Source: Streptomyces sp. H27-H1
Lineage (GTDB): Bacteria > Actinomycetota > Actinomycetes > Streptomycetales > Streptomycetaceae
Assembly (NCBI RefSeq): GCF_026627445.1
Contig: NZ_JAPNLJ010000034.1
Coordinates: 33,146 to 97,145 of the forward strand
Reading direction: 5' to 3'
Length of the DNA stretch: 64,000 nucleotides
Positions within the stretch are counted from its first letter, which is position 1. Each line of letters opens with the position of its first letter. The position numbers and the translations under genes were made by a program. The notes beneath the pieces are model-generated. The model was not told where the DNA came from, did not search any database, and was given only the letters and a program-made list of their open reading frames with translations. Below are positions 8,574 through 17,405 of this stretch, one piece after another.

Positions 8574-9913
8574 CTTGCGTCCACCTTCCGCGGCTGCGCG
8601 ACGATCTGGGGCGGGAAGTCCTTCAGACGCCACACCGGCGATTTCAGGACGACCAGGACCGCGGTCAGGAAGAGCGCGGCGGTGACGAAGAGCGTTTCCC
8701 GGAGCCCGATGAGGTCACCGAGCCAGCCGCCCAGCAGGGCGCCGAGCGGGAGCGTCCCCCAGGAGATGAAGCGGTACCCGGCGTTCATCCGGCCCAGGAG
8801 GTGATCCGGGGTCATGGACTGGCGCAGGCTGATGATGTGGATGTTGGCCATGGTGCCGCCCGCGCCGATCAGGGCGAACGCGGCGACGAACAGGGCCAGC
8901 GAGAACGCCCCGCCGTTCGCCGGAGCGGCCGGGATGGCCACCGGGGCCAGGCAGCACAGCAGCAGGGCCGCAAGGATGGCCGGGCCGAGCCCGGTCCTGC
9001 GCTTGAGCCACTGGGCGGCCATCGAGCCGGCCAGCGAACCCACCGCCCCGGTGCCCAGCAGCAGCCCGATGCCACCGGGCGAGATTCCGAGCGTGCGGGC
9101 CGCGTAGAGCACGAACACCGTCTGGAGCGACATCCAGCACAGGTTGTACAGCCCGGACTGGAGGGCGCAGGCCCGCAGGTGGGCGCTGTCCCAGATGATC
9201 CGGATGCCCTGGATGATGCTCGTCCGGATCCCGGTCCGCTCCGTCTGGGGCACCGGCTCCGGCTCGACGCGTCGCACCGCGAGCAGCGTGAGCACGGAGA
9301 CGAGGTACGAGATCCCGTTGATCAGCAGGGCGTAGGGGGCGGTGACCCAGCCGATGAGCAGGCCGGCCAGTCCGGGTCCGCCGATCTGGGCCAGTGAACT
9401 GGTGCCCTGGAGCTTGCTGTTGCCCTCCACCAGATGCTGCTTGCCGACCAGCGTCGGTAAGTACGACTGGTAGGAGACGTCGAAGACCACCGTGAGGGTG
9501 CCCACGAGCAGCGCGGCGATGTAGACGTGCTCGATGCGGAGCAGGTCGAGCACGGCCAGCAGCGGCACGGCGCTGACCAGCAGCGCGCGACCGATGTTGG
9601 CCATGATCATCAGGGGCCTGCGCCGCACCCGGTCGACCCAGACGCCGACCAGGAGGGTGACCATCAGGAACGGGGCGTAGGAGGCCGCGTTGACGAAGCC
9701 CACCTGGGAGGAGCTGGCGTCGAGGGTGAGCACCGCGGTGAGCGGCAGCGCCAGGGTCGTGACCTGGGCCCCGACCTGTGAGATCGCCTCCCCGGACCAG
9801 AACTTGAGGAACTCCGGGTCCCGCCAGAGCGTGGCCGGCCCGGCGGCGGCGGCCGTGTTCGCGGCCGTCGCCTCCTCCAGCGGCTCGGCGGCCCCGTTCC
9901 CGATGTCGGTCAC
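8570..9913 (-). CDS. MFS transporter (probable exporter)
   Basis: A 447-residue major facilitator protein with about 12 predicted membrane helices; it begins with WRDPEFLKFWSGEAISQVGAQ, typical of the DHA3/enterobactin-exporter-like drug efflux group. Stop-start overlaps of four bases couple it to the ATP-grasp gene upstream and the aminotransferase downstream, so it belongs to the same operon. The likely role is export of, or self-protection from, the cluster product. GTG at 9913 is chosen because of the overlap and because the family N-terminus follows about 30 residues later. Confidence 0.88.
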   Translation of the reverse strand: MTDIGNGAAEPLEEATAANTAAAAGPATLWRDPEFLKFWSGEAISQVGAQVTTLALPLTAVLTLDASSSQVGFVNAASYAPFLMVTLLVGVWVDRVRRRPLMIMANIGRALLVSAVPLLAVLDLLRIEHVYIAALLVGTLTVVFDVSYQSYLPTLVGKQHLVEGNSKLQGTSSLAQIGGPGLAGLLIGWVTAPYALLINGISYLVSVLTLLAVRRVEPEPVPQTERTGIRTSIIQGIRIIWDSAHLRACALQSGLYNLCWMSLQTVFVLYAARTLGISPGGIGLLLGTGAVGSLAGSMAAQWLKRRTGLGPAILAALLLCCLAPVAIPAAPANGGAFSLALFVAAFALIGAGGTMANIHIISLRQSMTPDHLLGRMNAGYRFISWGTLPLGALLGGWLGDLIGLRETLFVTAALFLTAVLVVLKSPVWRLKDFPPQIVAQPRKVDAR

Positions 9914-12531
9914 TTCGTTTCCACTCCCTCGGCGGCGGGGTCGACGTGGAACGCGCAGCCGATCTGGGCGCCGCGCAGCATGCTGACGATGCCCACGGCC
10001 GGGTCGGTGACGCCGCGGGCCAGGGTGCCGGCGTAGCGCCCGTCGACCATCAGCGTTCCGTAGGCCACGGCCATGTCCTCGCAGGTCTCGCCGTCCTCGG
10101 AGAGGAACCGCTCGGTGGTCGGCAGCAGGCGGTGCTGCAGGACGAACGGTCCGTCGACGGCCTCGCGCAGCTTGGCCACCCACTCCTTCTGGTCGGTGGT
10201 CCAGCCGGGGGTCACGCCGACTCCGCCGTAGAGCAGGGTGGGCTTGAGGACCAGGTGGTCCTTGTTGGCGATGGCGTAGGGCAGCAGGTCGATCTTCTCG
10301 CCGCCGAAGGTGACCTTCTCGTCGCGGACGAAGCGGGTCCAGGGCAGGATCCGGTCGATCAGCTCGCGCTCGGCCTCGGTGAAGACGGCGCGGTTGCGCT
10401 CGTCGCTGAGCATCGCGAGGCTGCCCTTGTTTCCGTACAGCTCGCAGTCGAGCGGGGCGAACAGTTCGACCTTGCCGGCCTCGACGGCGTCGAGCAGCGG
10501 GTTGACGAGGTCGTAGGTGCGGGGCTCGTCCGGCATTTCACCGGGCAGGAACATCCGGTAGACCACGTCGACCTTGCGGCCCTCGTGCACGACGTCGCCG
10601 TTCTCGTAGGAGAGGTCGCCCAGGTGGCAGACGACGGCCTCGAAGCCGAGCCGTTCGAAGGCCGGTACGACGAACTCCATCCAGCACTTGGACTTCTCGA
10701 AGCCCTCGGGCCAGTCGGTGATCGCCAGCAGCGGCCGCTCGATGCCTTCGAGGGAGGGCGCCTGACGGCGGAGCACCTCGGTGATGCGGGCGAGCGGGTC
10801 GGGGAAGACCAACCCCTCGGAGGCCGTGAACTCCGCGAACTCGGCGTCCTGGATCATGGCGCGGGCGAACTCGCCCATCTGCCAGCCGCCCAGCGAGGAG
10901 CCGGTGTTGAGCTCCATGACGCGGAAGCCGCCGGTCTCGCGGTACAGGTCGGCGCGGGAGAGCGGGGCGAGCTCGTCCACGGAGCCGCGCAGGACCAGGT
11001 CGGCCTGGGTGGAGGACATGCCGACGGCCGTGGCGAAGGCGCGCAGGTCGCCGCCGAAGAGCCTGGCGGGTACCGCCTTCAGCAGTTCGAAGAGGCCGTT
11101 CAGGTCGTTCTCCAGGCCCGTGACGTCGGCTTCGCTGAGGAAGACGGGGCGGTTGAGTCCCTCGCCTCCGCCGGCCCCGTAGCGGAACCACTCCACGCCC
11201 CGGACTCCGGAGACGGTCATCCGGCGCGCGGTGCGCTCGTGGTCGAAGTAGCGGCGGGTCACGGCGTTCTCGACGCGGGCGCCGAGCCGGTGCGCGGCGA
11301 CTCCGGAGACCTCGGTGCGGGAGAGCGATTCGGCGCGGTCCAGGGCGCGTCGGGTGCCGGCCGGGGTGTCGCTGACCGCGACGAGCGCGGCGGAGCGGGG
11401 GGTCAGGCCGCGCGGCGGGAGCAGCAGCTCGTCACCGGGCTCCACGAGGGCGACGGCCTCGGCCAGGTCCTCGACGTCCTCGGGGCTGGGCAGTACGACG
11501 CGGTCGACGGCGCCGTCGTAGGCCGGGTAGAGGAAGCGGACCTCGGCGCTGAGGGCGCGGGTCGGGGTGGTGTCGGGGGTTTCCTCGAAGGCGATCCGGG
11601 CGGCGGCCAGCGGCAGGTCCACGCCGGTGGCGAGCTTGTTCAGGTGCGGGATGAGGTCGCCGCCGAGGCGCCCGTTGAGCTCGATCAGGCGCGGGCCGTT
11701 CGCGGAGACGCGCAGTTCGGTGTGGGTGACTCCGTAGTCGACGCCGGCCGCGCGGTGCGAGTCCTGGACGAGCTGGGTGACGGCGTCCGCCCAGGGTTCG
11801 TGGCGCCAGTCGGTGACCAGGTGGCCGACCTCTTCGAAGTACGGGTGGGCGCCGAGGCGCTTGCGGGCCACGCAGACCGGGGTGGCCAGGCCGTCGACGA
11901 CGACGCTGTCCACGCTCAGTTCGGGGCCTTCGATGAACTCCTCGATGAGGACCGAGGCGGTGGTGCCGGCGCCGCGCAGCCGGCTGGTGGAGGCGAGCCG
12001 GAAGGCCCGGCGCAGGCCGTCCACGTCCCGGGCCATCATCACGCCGAAGCTGCCGCCGAGGGTGCGGGGCTTGACGACGACGGGGAAGCCGATGGTCTCG
12101 GCGGCGGCGACGGCCTCTTCTTCGGTGGTGGCCGGAATGTAGCGGACGGCGGCCATGCCGGCCGCTTCCAGGGCCTGGCGGGTGGCGTACTTGTCGCGGC
12201 AGATCTTGGCGGCGGCCGGGTCCATGGCCCGCATGCCCAGCTTCTTGGCGACCGAGGACACGGCGACCAGGGACCACTCGTCCCAGGTGACGACGGCGGC
12301 GTTCGCGACCTCGCCGCGCAGGTCGGCGACCGGGGCGTACAGCTTGGCCGCGTCCGTGGTGTCGGCGATGCGGTGGGTCTGTACGTAGCGGGCCTGCCAG
12401 GTGGGGGCCTCCGGCGCGACGAGCGTCACCTCGTAGTGCTCGGCGAGGGAGGCCAGGGCGTACTCCCGGTACTGCTGTATGCGGCTGCCTACGAGGATGA
12501 CGCGCCGGCGTTCAGAGGTCATGGGGACCAC
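9910..12531 (-). CDS. Double ATP-grasp ligase (ATP-grasp plus circularly permuted ATP-grasp-like)
   Basis: An 873-residue two-module protein. Residues about 1-420 form a classical ATP-grasp carboxylate-amine ligase: lysine-bearing FPVVVKPRTLGGSFGV, IEEFIEGPELSVD, and the metal-binding end RLIELNGRLGGDLIPH. Residues about 470-870 are a second ATP-grasp-like module of the circularly permuted (glutathionylspermidine-synthase-like) kind, with VMELNTGSSLGGWQ, DVVYRMFLPGE, YGNKGSLAMLSDE and HLVLKPTLLYGGVGV. Each module could form an amide bond using ATP. GTG at 12531 is chosen since AAAGGA precedes it by seven bases; an ATG at 12522 is the alternative. The stop overlaps the MFS start. Confidence 0.85.
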   Translation of the reverse strand: MVPMTSERRRVILVGSRIQQYREYALASLAEHYEVTLVAPEAPTWQARYVQTHRIADTTDAAKLYAPVADLRGEVANAAVVTWDEWSLVAVSSVAKKLGMRAMDPAAAKICRDKYATRQALEAAGMAAVRYIPATTEEEAVAAAETIGFPVVVKPRTLGGSFGVMMARDVDGLRRAFRLASTSRLRGAGTTASVLIEEFIEGPELSVDSVVVDGLATPVCVARKRLGAHPYFEEVGHLVTDWRHEPWADAVTQLVQDSHRAAGVDYGVTHTELRVSANGPRLIELNGRLGGDLIPHLNKLATGVDLPLAAARIAFEETPDTTPTRALSAEVRFLYPAYDGAVDRVVLPSPEDVEDLAEAVALVEPGDELLLPPRGLTPRSAALVAVSDTPAGTRRALDRAESLSRTEVSGVAAHRLGARVENAVTRRYFDHERTARRMTVSGVRGVEWFRYGAGGGEGLNRPVFLSEADVTGLENDLNGLFELLKAVPARLFGGDLRAFATAVGMSSTQADLVLRGSVDELAPLSRADLYRETGGFRVMELNTGSSLGGWQMGEFARAMIQDAEFAEFTASEGLVFPDPLARITEVLRRQAPSLEGIERPLLAITDWPEGFEKSKCWMEFVVPAFERLGFEAVVCHLGDLSYENGDVVHEGRKVDVVYRMFLPGEMPDEPRTYDLVNPLLDAVEAGKVELFAPLDCELYGNKGSLAMLSDERNRAVFTEAERELIDRILPWTRFVRDEKVTFGGEKIDLLPYAIANKDHLVLKPTLLYGGVGVTPGWTTDQKEWVAKLREAVDGPFVLQHRLLPTTERFLSEDGETCEDMAVAYGTLMVDGRYAGTLARGVTDPAVGIVSMLRGAQIGCAFHVDPAAEGVETK

Positions 12532-12657
12532 GGTGGATTCCTTTCCGATGCGGGGCGCGTGGAGCGTGGCGCCCCGAAGAACGGGGGGTGGGACGGGTGG
12601 GGCGAGAGGTGTGGGGTGAGGGGCGCGCCGCGGGGTGGGCCGCACGGCGCGCCGGGG

Positions 12658-13926
12658 TCAGCCCTTCGGGCCGGGCGGAGCGCCGACCGGTACGCAGGTC
12701 AGCCGGAAGGAGTTCGCGGACTCGGTGATGGCGGCCTCGACCTCCCGGGTGGAGGCGCCGCGGAAGCGGAAGCGGGTGCCGACGTGCTCGTAGCCGCTGA
12801 TCTCCGGGGCCGTGCTGCCGACCGGGGTGTGCTTGACGGCGTACGGGAGCCGGCCGGGCGCGGGTTCCCGTACCCAGGCGGCCGCTTCGACCCGGCAGGG
12901 GGCGGGCACCGGAAGCGGGAGCAGCAGATAGCCGCCGACCCCGCCGGTCTTGAGCGGCGGCAGGACCGGGGCCAGGCCGAGCTGGATGTCGACGGCGGCG
13001 GCCATCAGGTCGATGCCGTGGACGTCGCGCCAGGTGAAGGGGATCTCCCCGCCGCCCACCCGGGCCCCGCACTCCAGGAAGACCAGCGCGGGGCCGCCGT
13101 CGGGCGCCGGGGTGACGAAGGCCTCCAGGTGGAAGACCCAGGGCTGGGAGCCGCCGAGGGCGGGGCCGACCGCGGCGGCGAAGGCCTCGGTGGCCTCCAG
13201 CAGCGCGGGGTCGTCCTCCTCGACGGATCCGAGCCAGGTGCCCTGTGTGAAGTCGGCGCAGGTGCCGCCCACGTAGCGCGAGACGGTCCAGCTGCCGAGC
13301 GAATCGCCTTCCCACAGGCCGTCGATGTGCAGGATCGGCCCGTCCACGTAGCTCTGGACCAGGTGCGGTTCGGCGGCCAGGGCGGCGGTGAGCCCGGTCA
13401 GGGCGGCCAGTTCGGCGGCGGAGTCGATCTGGACCACGCCCCGGCTGGCGGTGCCGCGGTGCGGCTTGACGACCAGCGGCCAGCCGTGGGCCTCACCGAA
13501 GGCGAGTACGGCGGCCGGGTCGGGCGCGGGGGCGAAGTCCGGCACCGGCAGACCGGCTGCCCGGGCCGTACGGCACATGGTCAGCTTGTCGCGGAACACG
13601 GCCAGCTCGGCGGTGTGCTGGCCGGGGATCGCGAACTCCTCGCGGATCAGCGCGGCCGTGTCCAGGTCCCCCTCGTTGAGGGCGATCAGCCGTTGCGGGG
13701 CGCCGAAGCGGGCCACGAGCCCGGTGACGGCCGCGCGGACGGCGGGCAGGTCGTCGGTCAACCCCACCGTGCTGACCGCCGCGGCGGTCGGGGGCAGCGA
13801 GGCGCGGCCGAGCTCGGTGCTCACGTAGGTGACGTGGGCGGCGCTGTGGTCGAGGTAGTCGGCGTAGTGCGCGTGGGTGTCGCGCCAGCGGTGCAGGACG
13901 ATGAGGTGCGGTCGGCCGGTGCTCAT
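12658..13926 (-). CDS. ATP-grasp carboxylate-amine ligase
   Basis: A 422-residue single ATP-grasp ligase. The N-terminal Rossmann-like part (HLIVLHRWRDTHAHYADYLDH) is followed by the lysine strand WPLVVKPHRGTASRGVV, then YVDGPILHIDG and the metal-binding segment LVFLECGARVGGGEIPF. It should activate a carboxylate as acyl phosphate and join it to an amine, as in peptide-like metabolites. ATG at 13926 overlaps the amidohydrolase stop (ATGA). A 126-base spacer, in which nothing clear is seen, separates it from the double ATP-grasp gene downstream. Confidence 0.87.
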   Translation of the reverse strand: MSTGRPHLIVLHRWRDTHAHYADYLDHSAAHVTYVSTELGRASLPPTAAAVSTVGLTDDLPAVRAAVTGLVARFGAPQRLIALNEGDLDTAALIREEFAIPGQHTAELAVFRDKLTMCRTARAAGLPVPDFAPAPDPAAVLAFGEAHGWPLVVKPHRGTASRGVVQIDSAAELAALTGLTAALAAEPHLVQSYVDGPILHIDGLWEGDSLGSWTVSRYVGGTCADFTQGTWLGSVEEDDPALLEATEAFAAAVGPALGGSQPWVFHLEAFVTPAPDGGPALVFLECGARVGGGEIPFTWRDVHGIDLMAAAVDIQLGLAPVLPPLKTGGVGGYLLLPLPVPAPCRVEAAAWVREPAPGRLPYAVKHTPVGSTAPEISGYEHVGTRFRFRGASTREVEAAITESANSFRLTCVPVGAPPGPKG

Positions 13927-15224
13927 TTCGCCTCGCCCCCCTCGGCCACGGAGCCGGCGGCGGCAGTGTCGGCGGAGCCGGCGGCGAGCCAGGGCAGGGC
14001 CGCCGTCGCCATCGTGCGGACGCCGACGGACAGCGCGGGCCCGGCGACGGGCGCGAAGGTGGACGAGTGGTTCTGCGGGAGCTCCTCCAGCTTGCCGGCC
14101 GCGAAGGCCTCGCCGAAGGCCTGCGGGTCGAGGCCGCCGTAGAACCAGTACACCGAGGGCACCTGGGCGGCGGTGGCGAGCAGGCCGAAGTCCTCGCTGG
14201 CGGTGGTCGGACCCATCGTCATGACGGGGCCGGCCCCGAAGTGCTCGCGGTGGGCTTCGGCCACCCGCTCGGCGGCCGCCGTGTCGTTGACGGTCATCGG
14301 CAGGTGGTAGACGGCGGTGATCTCCGGGTCGGCGGTCGCGCCGGCGGCGGCCGATTCGGCGCGTGCGAGGCGCTCGATGGCCGCGAGGACCTTCTCGCGG
14401 ACCGGTGCGGAGCTGGTGCGCACGTTGATGCCGAGCTCGGCCGTGTCGGGTATGACCGCGGCGGTGGTGCCGGCGTGCAGTTTGCCGACGGTGACCACCA
14501 CCGGTTCCTGGGCGGCGATCTCGCGGGAGACCACGGTCTGGAGCCTGAGCACGAGCGAGGCCGCCATCACGACGGGGTCGACGGCCGCCTCCGGCTTGGA
14601 GCCGTGGCCGCCGCGGCCGAAGAGCTTGACGGTGATGGAGTCGGTGGCGCCCATGACCGTTCCCGGCAGGGTCGCGATGAGCCCGGCCGGACCGGGTCCC
14701 ACGTGCGAGCCGAGAATGACGTCGGGGCGCGGGAACCGCTCGAAGAGGCCGTCCTCGACCATCTCGCGGGCTCCGTAGCCGCTCTCCTCCCCCGGCTGGA
14801 AGACGGCGACGACGGTGCCCCGCCAGGCCTCGCGGTTGCGGGCGAACAGGGCGCAGGACCCGATCAGCGCGGCCACGTGCAGGTCGTGGCCGCAGGCGTG
14901 CATCACCGGGACCTCGGTGCCCGATTCGTCGACGGCGACCTCGGTGCTCGCGTAGGGCAGCCCGGTGGCCTCCTTGACGGGCAGCGCGTCCATGTCGGCG
15001 CGCAGCATGACCACCGGTCCCTCGCCTTGGCGCAGGACGGCGACGACACCGGTGCGGCCGACGCCGGTGGTGATCTCCCAGCCGCCCTGGGCGGCCAGCC
15101 GCTCGGCGACGAGGGCCGCCGTCCGCTTCTCCTGGAAGGCGAGTTCGGGGTGGGTGTGCAGTTCGCGGTAGTCGGCCTCCAGGGCCGGCATCAGCGAGTC
15201 GAGTCCTTCGAGCAGTGCGGTCAT
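13923..15224 (-). CDS. M20-family amidohydrolase/deacylase
   Basis: A 433-residue M20D zinc amidohydrolase of the hippuricase/indole-acetyl-amino-acid-hydrolase/N-acyl-diaminopimelate-deacetylase group. It shows LRADMDALPV, HACGHDLHVAALIG (metal ligands) and the catalytic glutamate pair in QPGEESGYGA, then the lid domain and C-terminal STFAPVAG. It would remove an acyl or aminoacyl group from a cluster intermediate, fitting with the GNAT acetyltransferase as a protect/deprotect pair (inference). ATG at 15224 is chosen because GAGAAGGA lies 10 bases upstream; the in-frame ATG at 15248 overlaps the transporter stop and has no clear ribosome site. Confidence 0.88.
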   Translation of the reverse strand: MTALLEGLDSLMPALEADYRELHTHPELAFQEKRTAALVAERLAAQGGWEITTGVGRTGVVAVLRQGEGPVVMLRADMDALPVKEATGLPYASTEVAVDESGTEVPVMHACGHDLHVAALIGSCALFARNREAWRGTVVAVFQPGEESGYGAREMVEDGLFERFPRPDVILGSHVGPGPAGLIATLPGTVMGATDSITVKLFGRGGHGSKPEAAVDPVVMAASLVLRLQTVVSREIAAQEPVVVTVGKLHAGTTAAVIPDTAELGINVRTSSAPVREKVLAAIERLARAESAAAGATADPEITAVYHLPMTVNDTAAAERVAEAHREHFGAGPVMTMGPTTASEDFGLLATAAQVPSVYWFYGGLDPQAFGEAFAAGKLEELPQNHSSTFAPVAGPALSVGVRTMATAALPWLAAGSADTAAAGSVAEGGEAK

Positions 15225-15240
15225 GTCGATGACGTCCTTC

Positions 15241-16611
15241 TCAGGCATGAGGGGTTACGGACTCGGGGTGTTCGCGCACACCCCATGAGGCGGCCAGCGC
15301 CGCCGCGGCGGTCAGTGCGGGCCACCACGGCAGCCAGGCGTTGTGGCCGGCCGACCTCAGGAGTTCCGCGAGCATCGGGAAGGTGCCGCCGAACAGGCTG
15401 ATCGCGGCCGCGGTGGGCAGGCCCACGGCGACGGCGCGCACCGCCGGGGGGAAGAGCTGCCCCGCGAAGACGTTGCTCACCGCCAGCGGCAGTCCGAGCA
15501 GGAAGAGCAGGACCACGGTCACCACGGGGACGGGGATCCGTCCGGAGTTCATGGCCAGCAGCAGCGGCACGCTGCCCAGGGCGAGTCCGGCGAAGCCCAG
15601 GCGCAGGACGGGCAGGGCGCCGAACCGGTCGGCCGCCTTGCCGCCGCCGAGCATCGCCGCGAGGAGCGCCACCATGCCGAGGAGCAGTGCGGCGGAGGTC
15701 TCCTCCTTGGTGGCGGCTCCGGCGCTCTCGGCGTACGAGGGGAAGTCGACGGTGACGAAGTAGAAGGCGGTGGTGGCCCCGGAGGTGATGGCGAACACCA
15801 CGGCGAGGCGCCCGAGATGGGCCCGCAGTACCGGCCAGGGGCTCGGAGCCTTCCTGTCCGCCGCCTTCGCCTCGGGAGCCTGCCCCGCCTTGCCCGCGGC
15901 GGCCGTGAACACGCCGCTCTCGGCCGCTCCGCGCCGGATCCACAGGGCGGTCAGGCCGAGCAGGCCGCCGAAGACGAAGCCGTAGCGCCAGGCGCCGTCC
16001 TCGACTCCGCTCTCCCCGAACACCCCGAGCAGGACGTTCATGACGATGAAGGAGAGCGCGCTGCCCAGCACCACGCCCCCGTAGGAGACGGCGCTGTAGA
16101 AGTAGCGGCGCCCGGCCGGCGCGGTCTCGGTGACGTACGCGGCCACGCTCGGGTTCTCCGCGCCCACCGACAGCCCCTGCACCAGCCGGGCCCCGACCAC
16201 CAGGAGCGGAGCCGCCAGGCCGATGGAGGCGTAGCCCGGTACGACGGCCAGGAAGAGGGAGCCGGCGGCGATCAGGCCGACGGTGAGGGTCAGTCCGTAG
16301 CGCCGGCCGCGGGTGTCGGTGAGGCGGCCGATGAGCACGCTGCCCAGGGGCCGGACCAGGAAGCCCAGGGCGAAGCCGAGGTAGGCGGCGATGAGTTTGG
16401 CGGTGGGCGAGGTGCCGGGGAACAGCGCCTCGGCGAAGTAGGGGGCGAGGATGCCGTAGATGGTCCAGTCGTAGGCCTCGACGACCGATCCGACGGTGGC
16501 GGCGGCCAGTTCCCTGCGGGGGCGCCGGGCCGGTGCGGCGGCGGTGGCCGCCACCGCACCGGCTGCCGGGCCCGTGGCCTTCGGCTGGCGGCCGGTCTCA
16601 ATGCTGGTCAT
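15241..16611 (-). CDS. MHS-type MFS transporter (metabolite:H+ symporter)
   Basis: A 456-residue MFS protein of the metabolite/H+ symporter group (relatives carry proline/betaine, citrate, shikimate or alpha-ketoglutarate). It has about 12 membrane helices, the N-terminal EAYDWTIYGILAPYFAEALFP and the loop motif GRLTDTRGRRYGL. Its ATG lies inside the end of the cyclase-like gene (14-base overlap), so translation is coupled. It could import a precursor or move the product; together with the other MFS protein it gives the cluster two different carriers. Confidence 0.88.
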   Translation of the reverse strand: MTSIETGRQPKATGPAAGAVAATAAAPARRPRRELAAATVGSVVEAYDWTIYGILAPYFAEALFPGTSPTAKLIAAYLGFALGFLVRPLGSVLIGRLTDTRGRRYGLTLTVGLIAAGSLFLAVVPGYASIGLAAPLLVVGARLVQGLSVGAENPSVAAYVTETAPAGRRYFYSAVSYGGVVLGSALSFIVMNVLLGVFGESGVEDGAWRYGFVFGGLLGLTALWIRRGAAESGVFTAAAGKAGQAPEAKAADRKAPSPWPVLRAHLGRLAVVFAITSGATTAFYFVTVDFPSYAESAGAATKEETSAALLLGMVALLAAMLGGGKAADRFGALPVLRLGFAGLALGSVPLLLAMNSGRIPVPVVTVVLLFLLGLPLAVSNVFAGQLFPPAVRAVAVGLPTAAAISLFGGTFPMLAELLRSAGHNAWLPWWPALTAAAALAASWGVREHPESVTPHA

Positions 16612-17317
16612 CTGTTACTCCGTAGACCCTGATCAGTGAGTTGTCCGGGCCCGGGAACGGCACGGCGTGCAGCCGGACCCCGGTCGCCGGGAGTGCCTCC
16701 AGGCCGGTCAGGCCCGTGAGGGCGGGCAGGCCTGCGGCGGCCAGTGCCGCAGCCGTCGGCCCGTCGCCCAGGCGGCTGTCGGTCGCCACGAGGACCGCGC
16801 CCTGCTCCGCGAGCAGGTCCACGGCGTCCTCGGTGAGGTACGGGCCGGCCGCGCGGCCGCTCTGCACCACGACGGCGTGTCCGGTGAGGTCGAAGGGCGC
16901 CAGCGCGAGCCGGTCGGCGACCGGCTGCCCGGCTCCGAGGAGGCGTAGCAGGACCACGGGAAGGTCCACCAGGCCGGCCAGGCCCGGAGCGGCGGTGCCC
17001 GGGCCCGTGGGCCAGGCGGCCCGGGTCGCGGGGCCGGTCAGGTCCGCGGTGGTGCGGCCCGAGCCGGCGGAGCCGGTGTTCCGGGAGCCCTTGTGCGGTT
17101 CCTGGAGCAGATCCCGGCGGGTGATCTTCGTACTGCCGACCATCAGCAGTCCGAGGTGGCGGACCAGCAGTTCGCCCAGTTCTCCATCGGCGATGTCGTC
17201 GCCGGGGATGTCCAGGCGGAACCCCTGGGTCTGCAGGGCGCCTCCGTTGCTGAAGACGACCTCCGCGTCGAAGTCGATCCGCCACTGAGCGCTGCTGTTG
17301 TTCGTTCCCGTGGTCAT
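16598..17317 (-). CDS. Cyclase-family (kynurenine-formamidase-like) protein lacking the metal motif
   Basis: 239 residues. The C-terminal half (about 125-239) resembles the end of PF04199 cyclase/kynurenine formamidase proteins: VLVATDSRLGDGP, then LTGLEALPATGVRLHAVPFP. However, the N-terminal HxGTHxDxP metal-binding motif of that family is absent. Residues about 12-75 form a different small domain (DFDAEVVFSNGGALQTQGF, RHLGLLMVG, EPHKGSRN), joined by an Ala/Gly/Thr-rich linker. It may therefore be a structural or altered enzyme rather than a formamidase. ATG at 17317 has GAGGAC seven bases upstream; GTG at 17332 is less likely. It is coupled to the transporter downstream. Confidence 0.6.
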   Translation of the reverse strand: MTTGTNNSSAQWRIDFDAEVVFSNGGALQTQGFRLDIPGDDIADGELGELLVRHLGLLMVGSTKITRRDLLQEPHKGSRNTGSAGSGRTTADLTGPATRAAWPTGPGTAAPGLAGLVDLPVVLLRLLGAGQPVADRLALAPFDLTGHAVVVQSGRAAGPYLTEDAVDLLAEQGAVLVATDSRLGDGPTAAALAAAGLPALTGLTGLEALPATGVRLHAVPFPGPDNSLIRVYGVTDDQH

Positions 17318-17405
17318 GTTCCGTGTCCTCACGTTCGTGGGTCCGGCGCGGCGCCGTGCCGCGCCGGAATCCCTGCTCTGCCGTGTCCGAACCGGCCGAT
17401 CCGGC

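Noticed and set aside
9946..14142. A 1398-codon open frame on the plus strand
   Set aside because: It is antisense to the two ATP-grasp genes, has Gly/Ala/Val/Asp-biased composition with no recognisable domain, and arises from high GC at third positions of the minus-strand genes.
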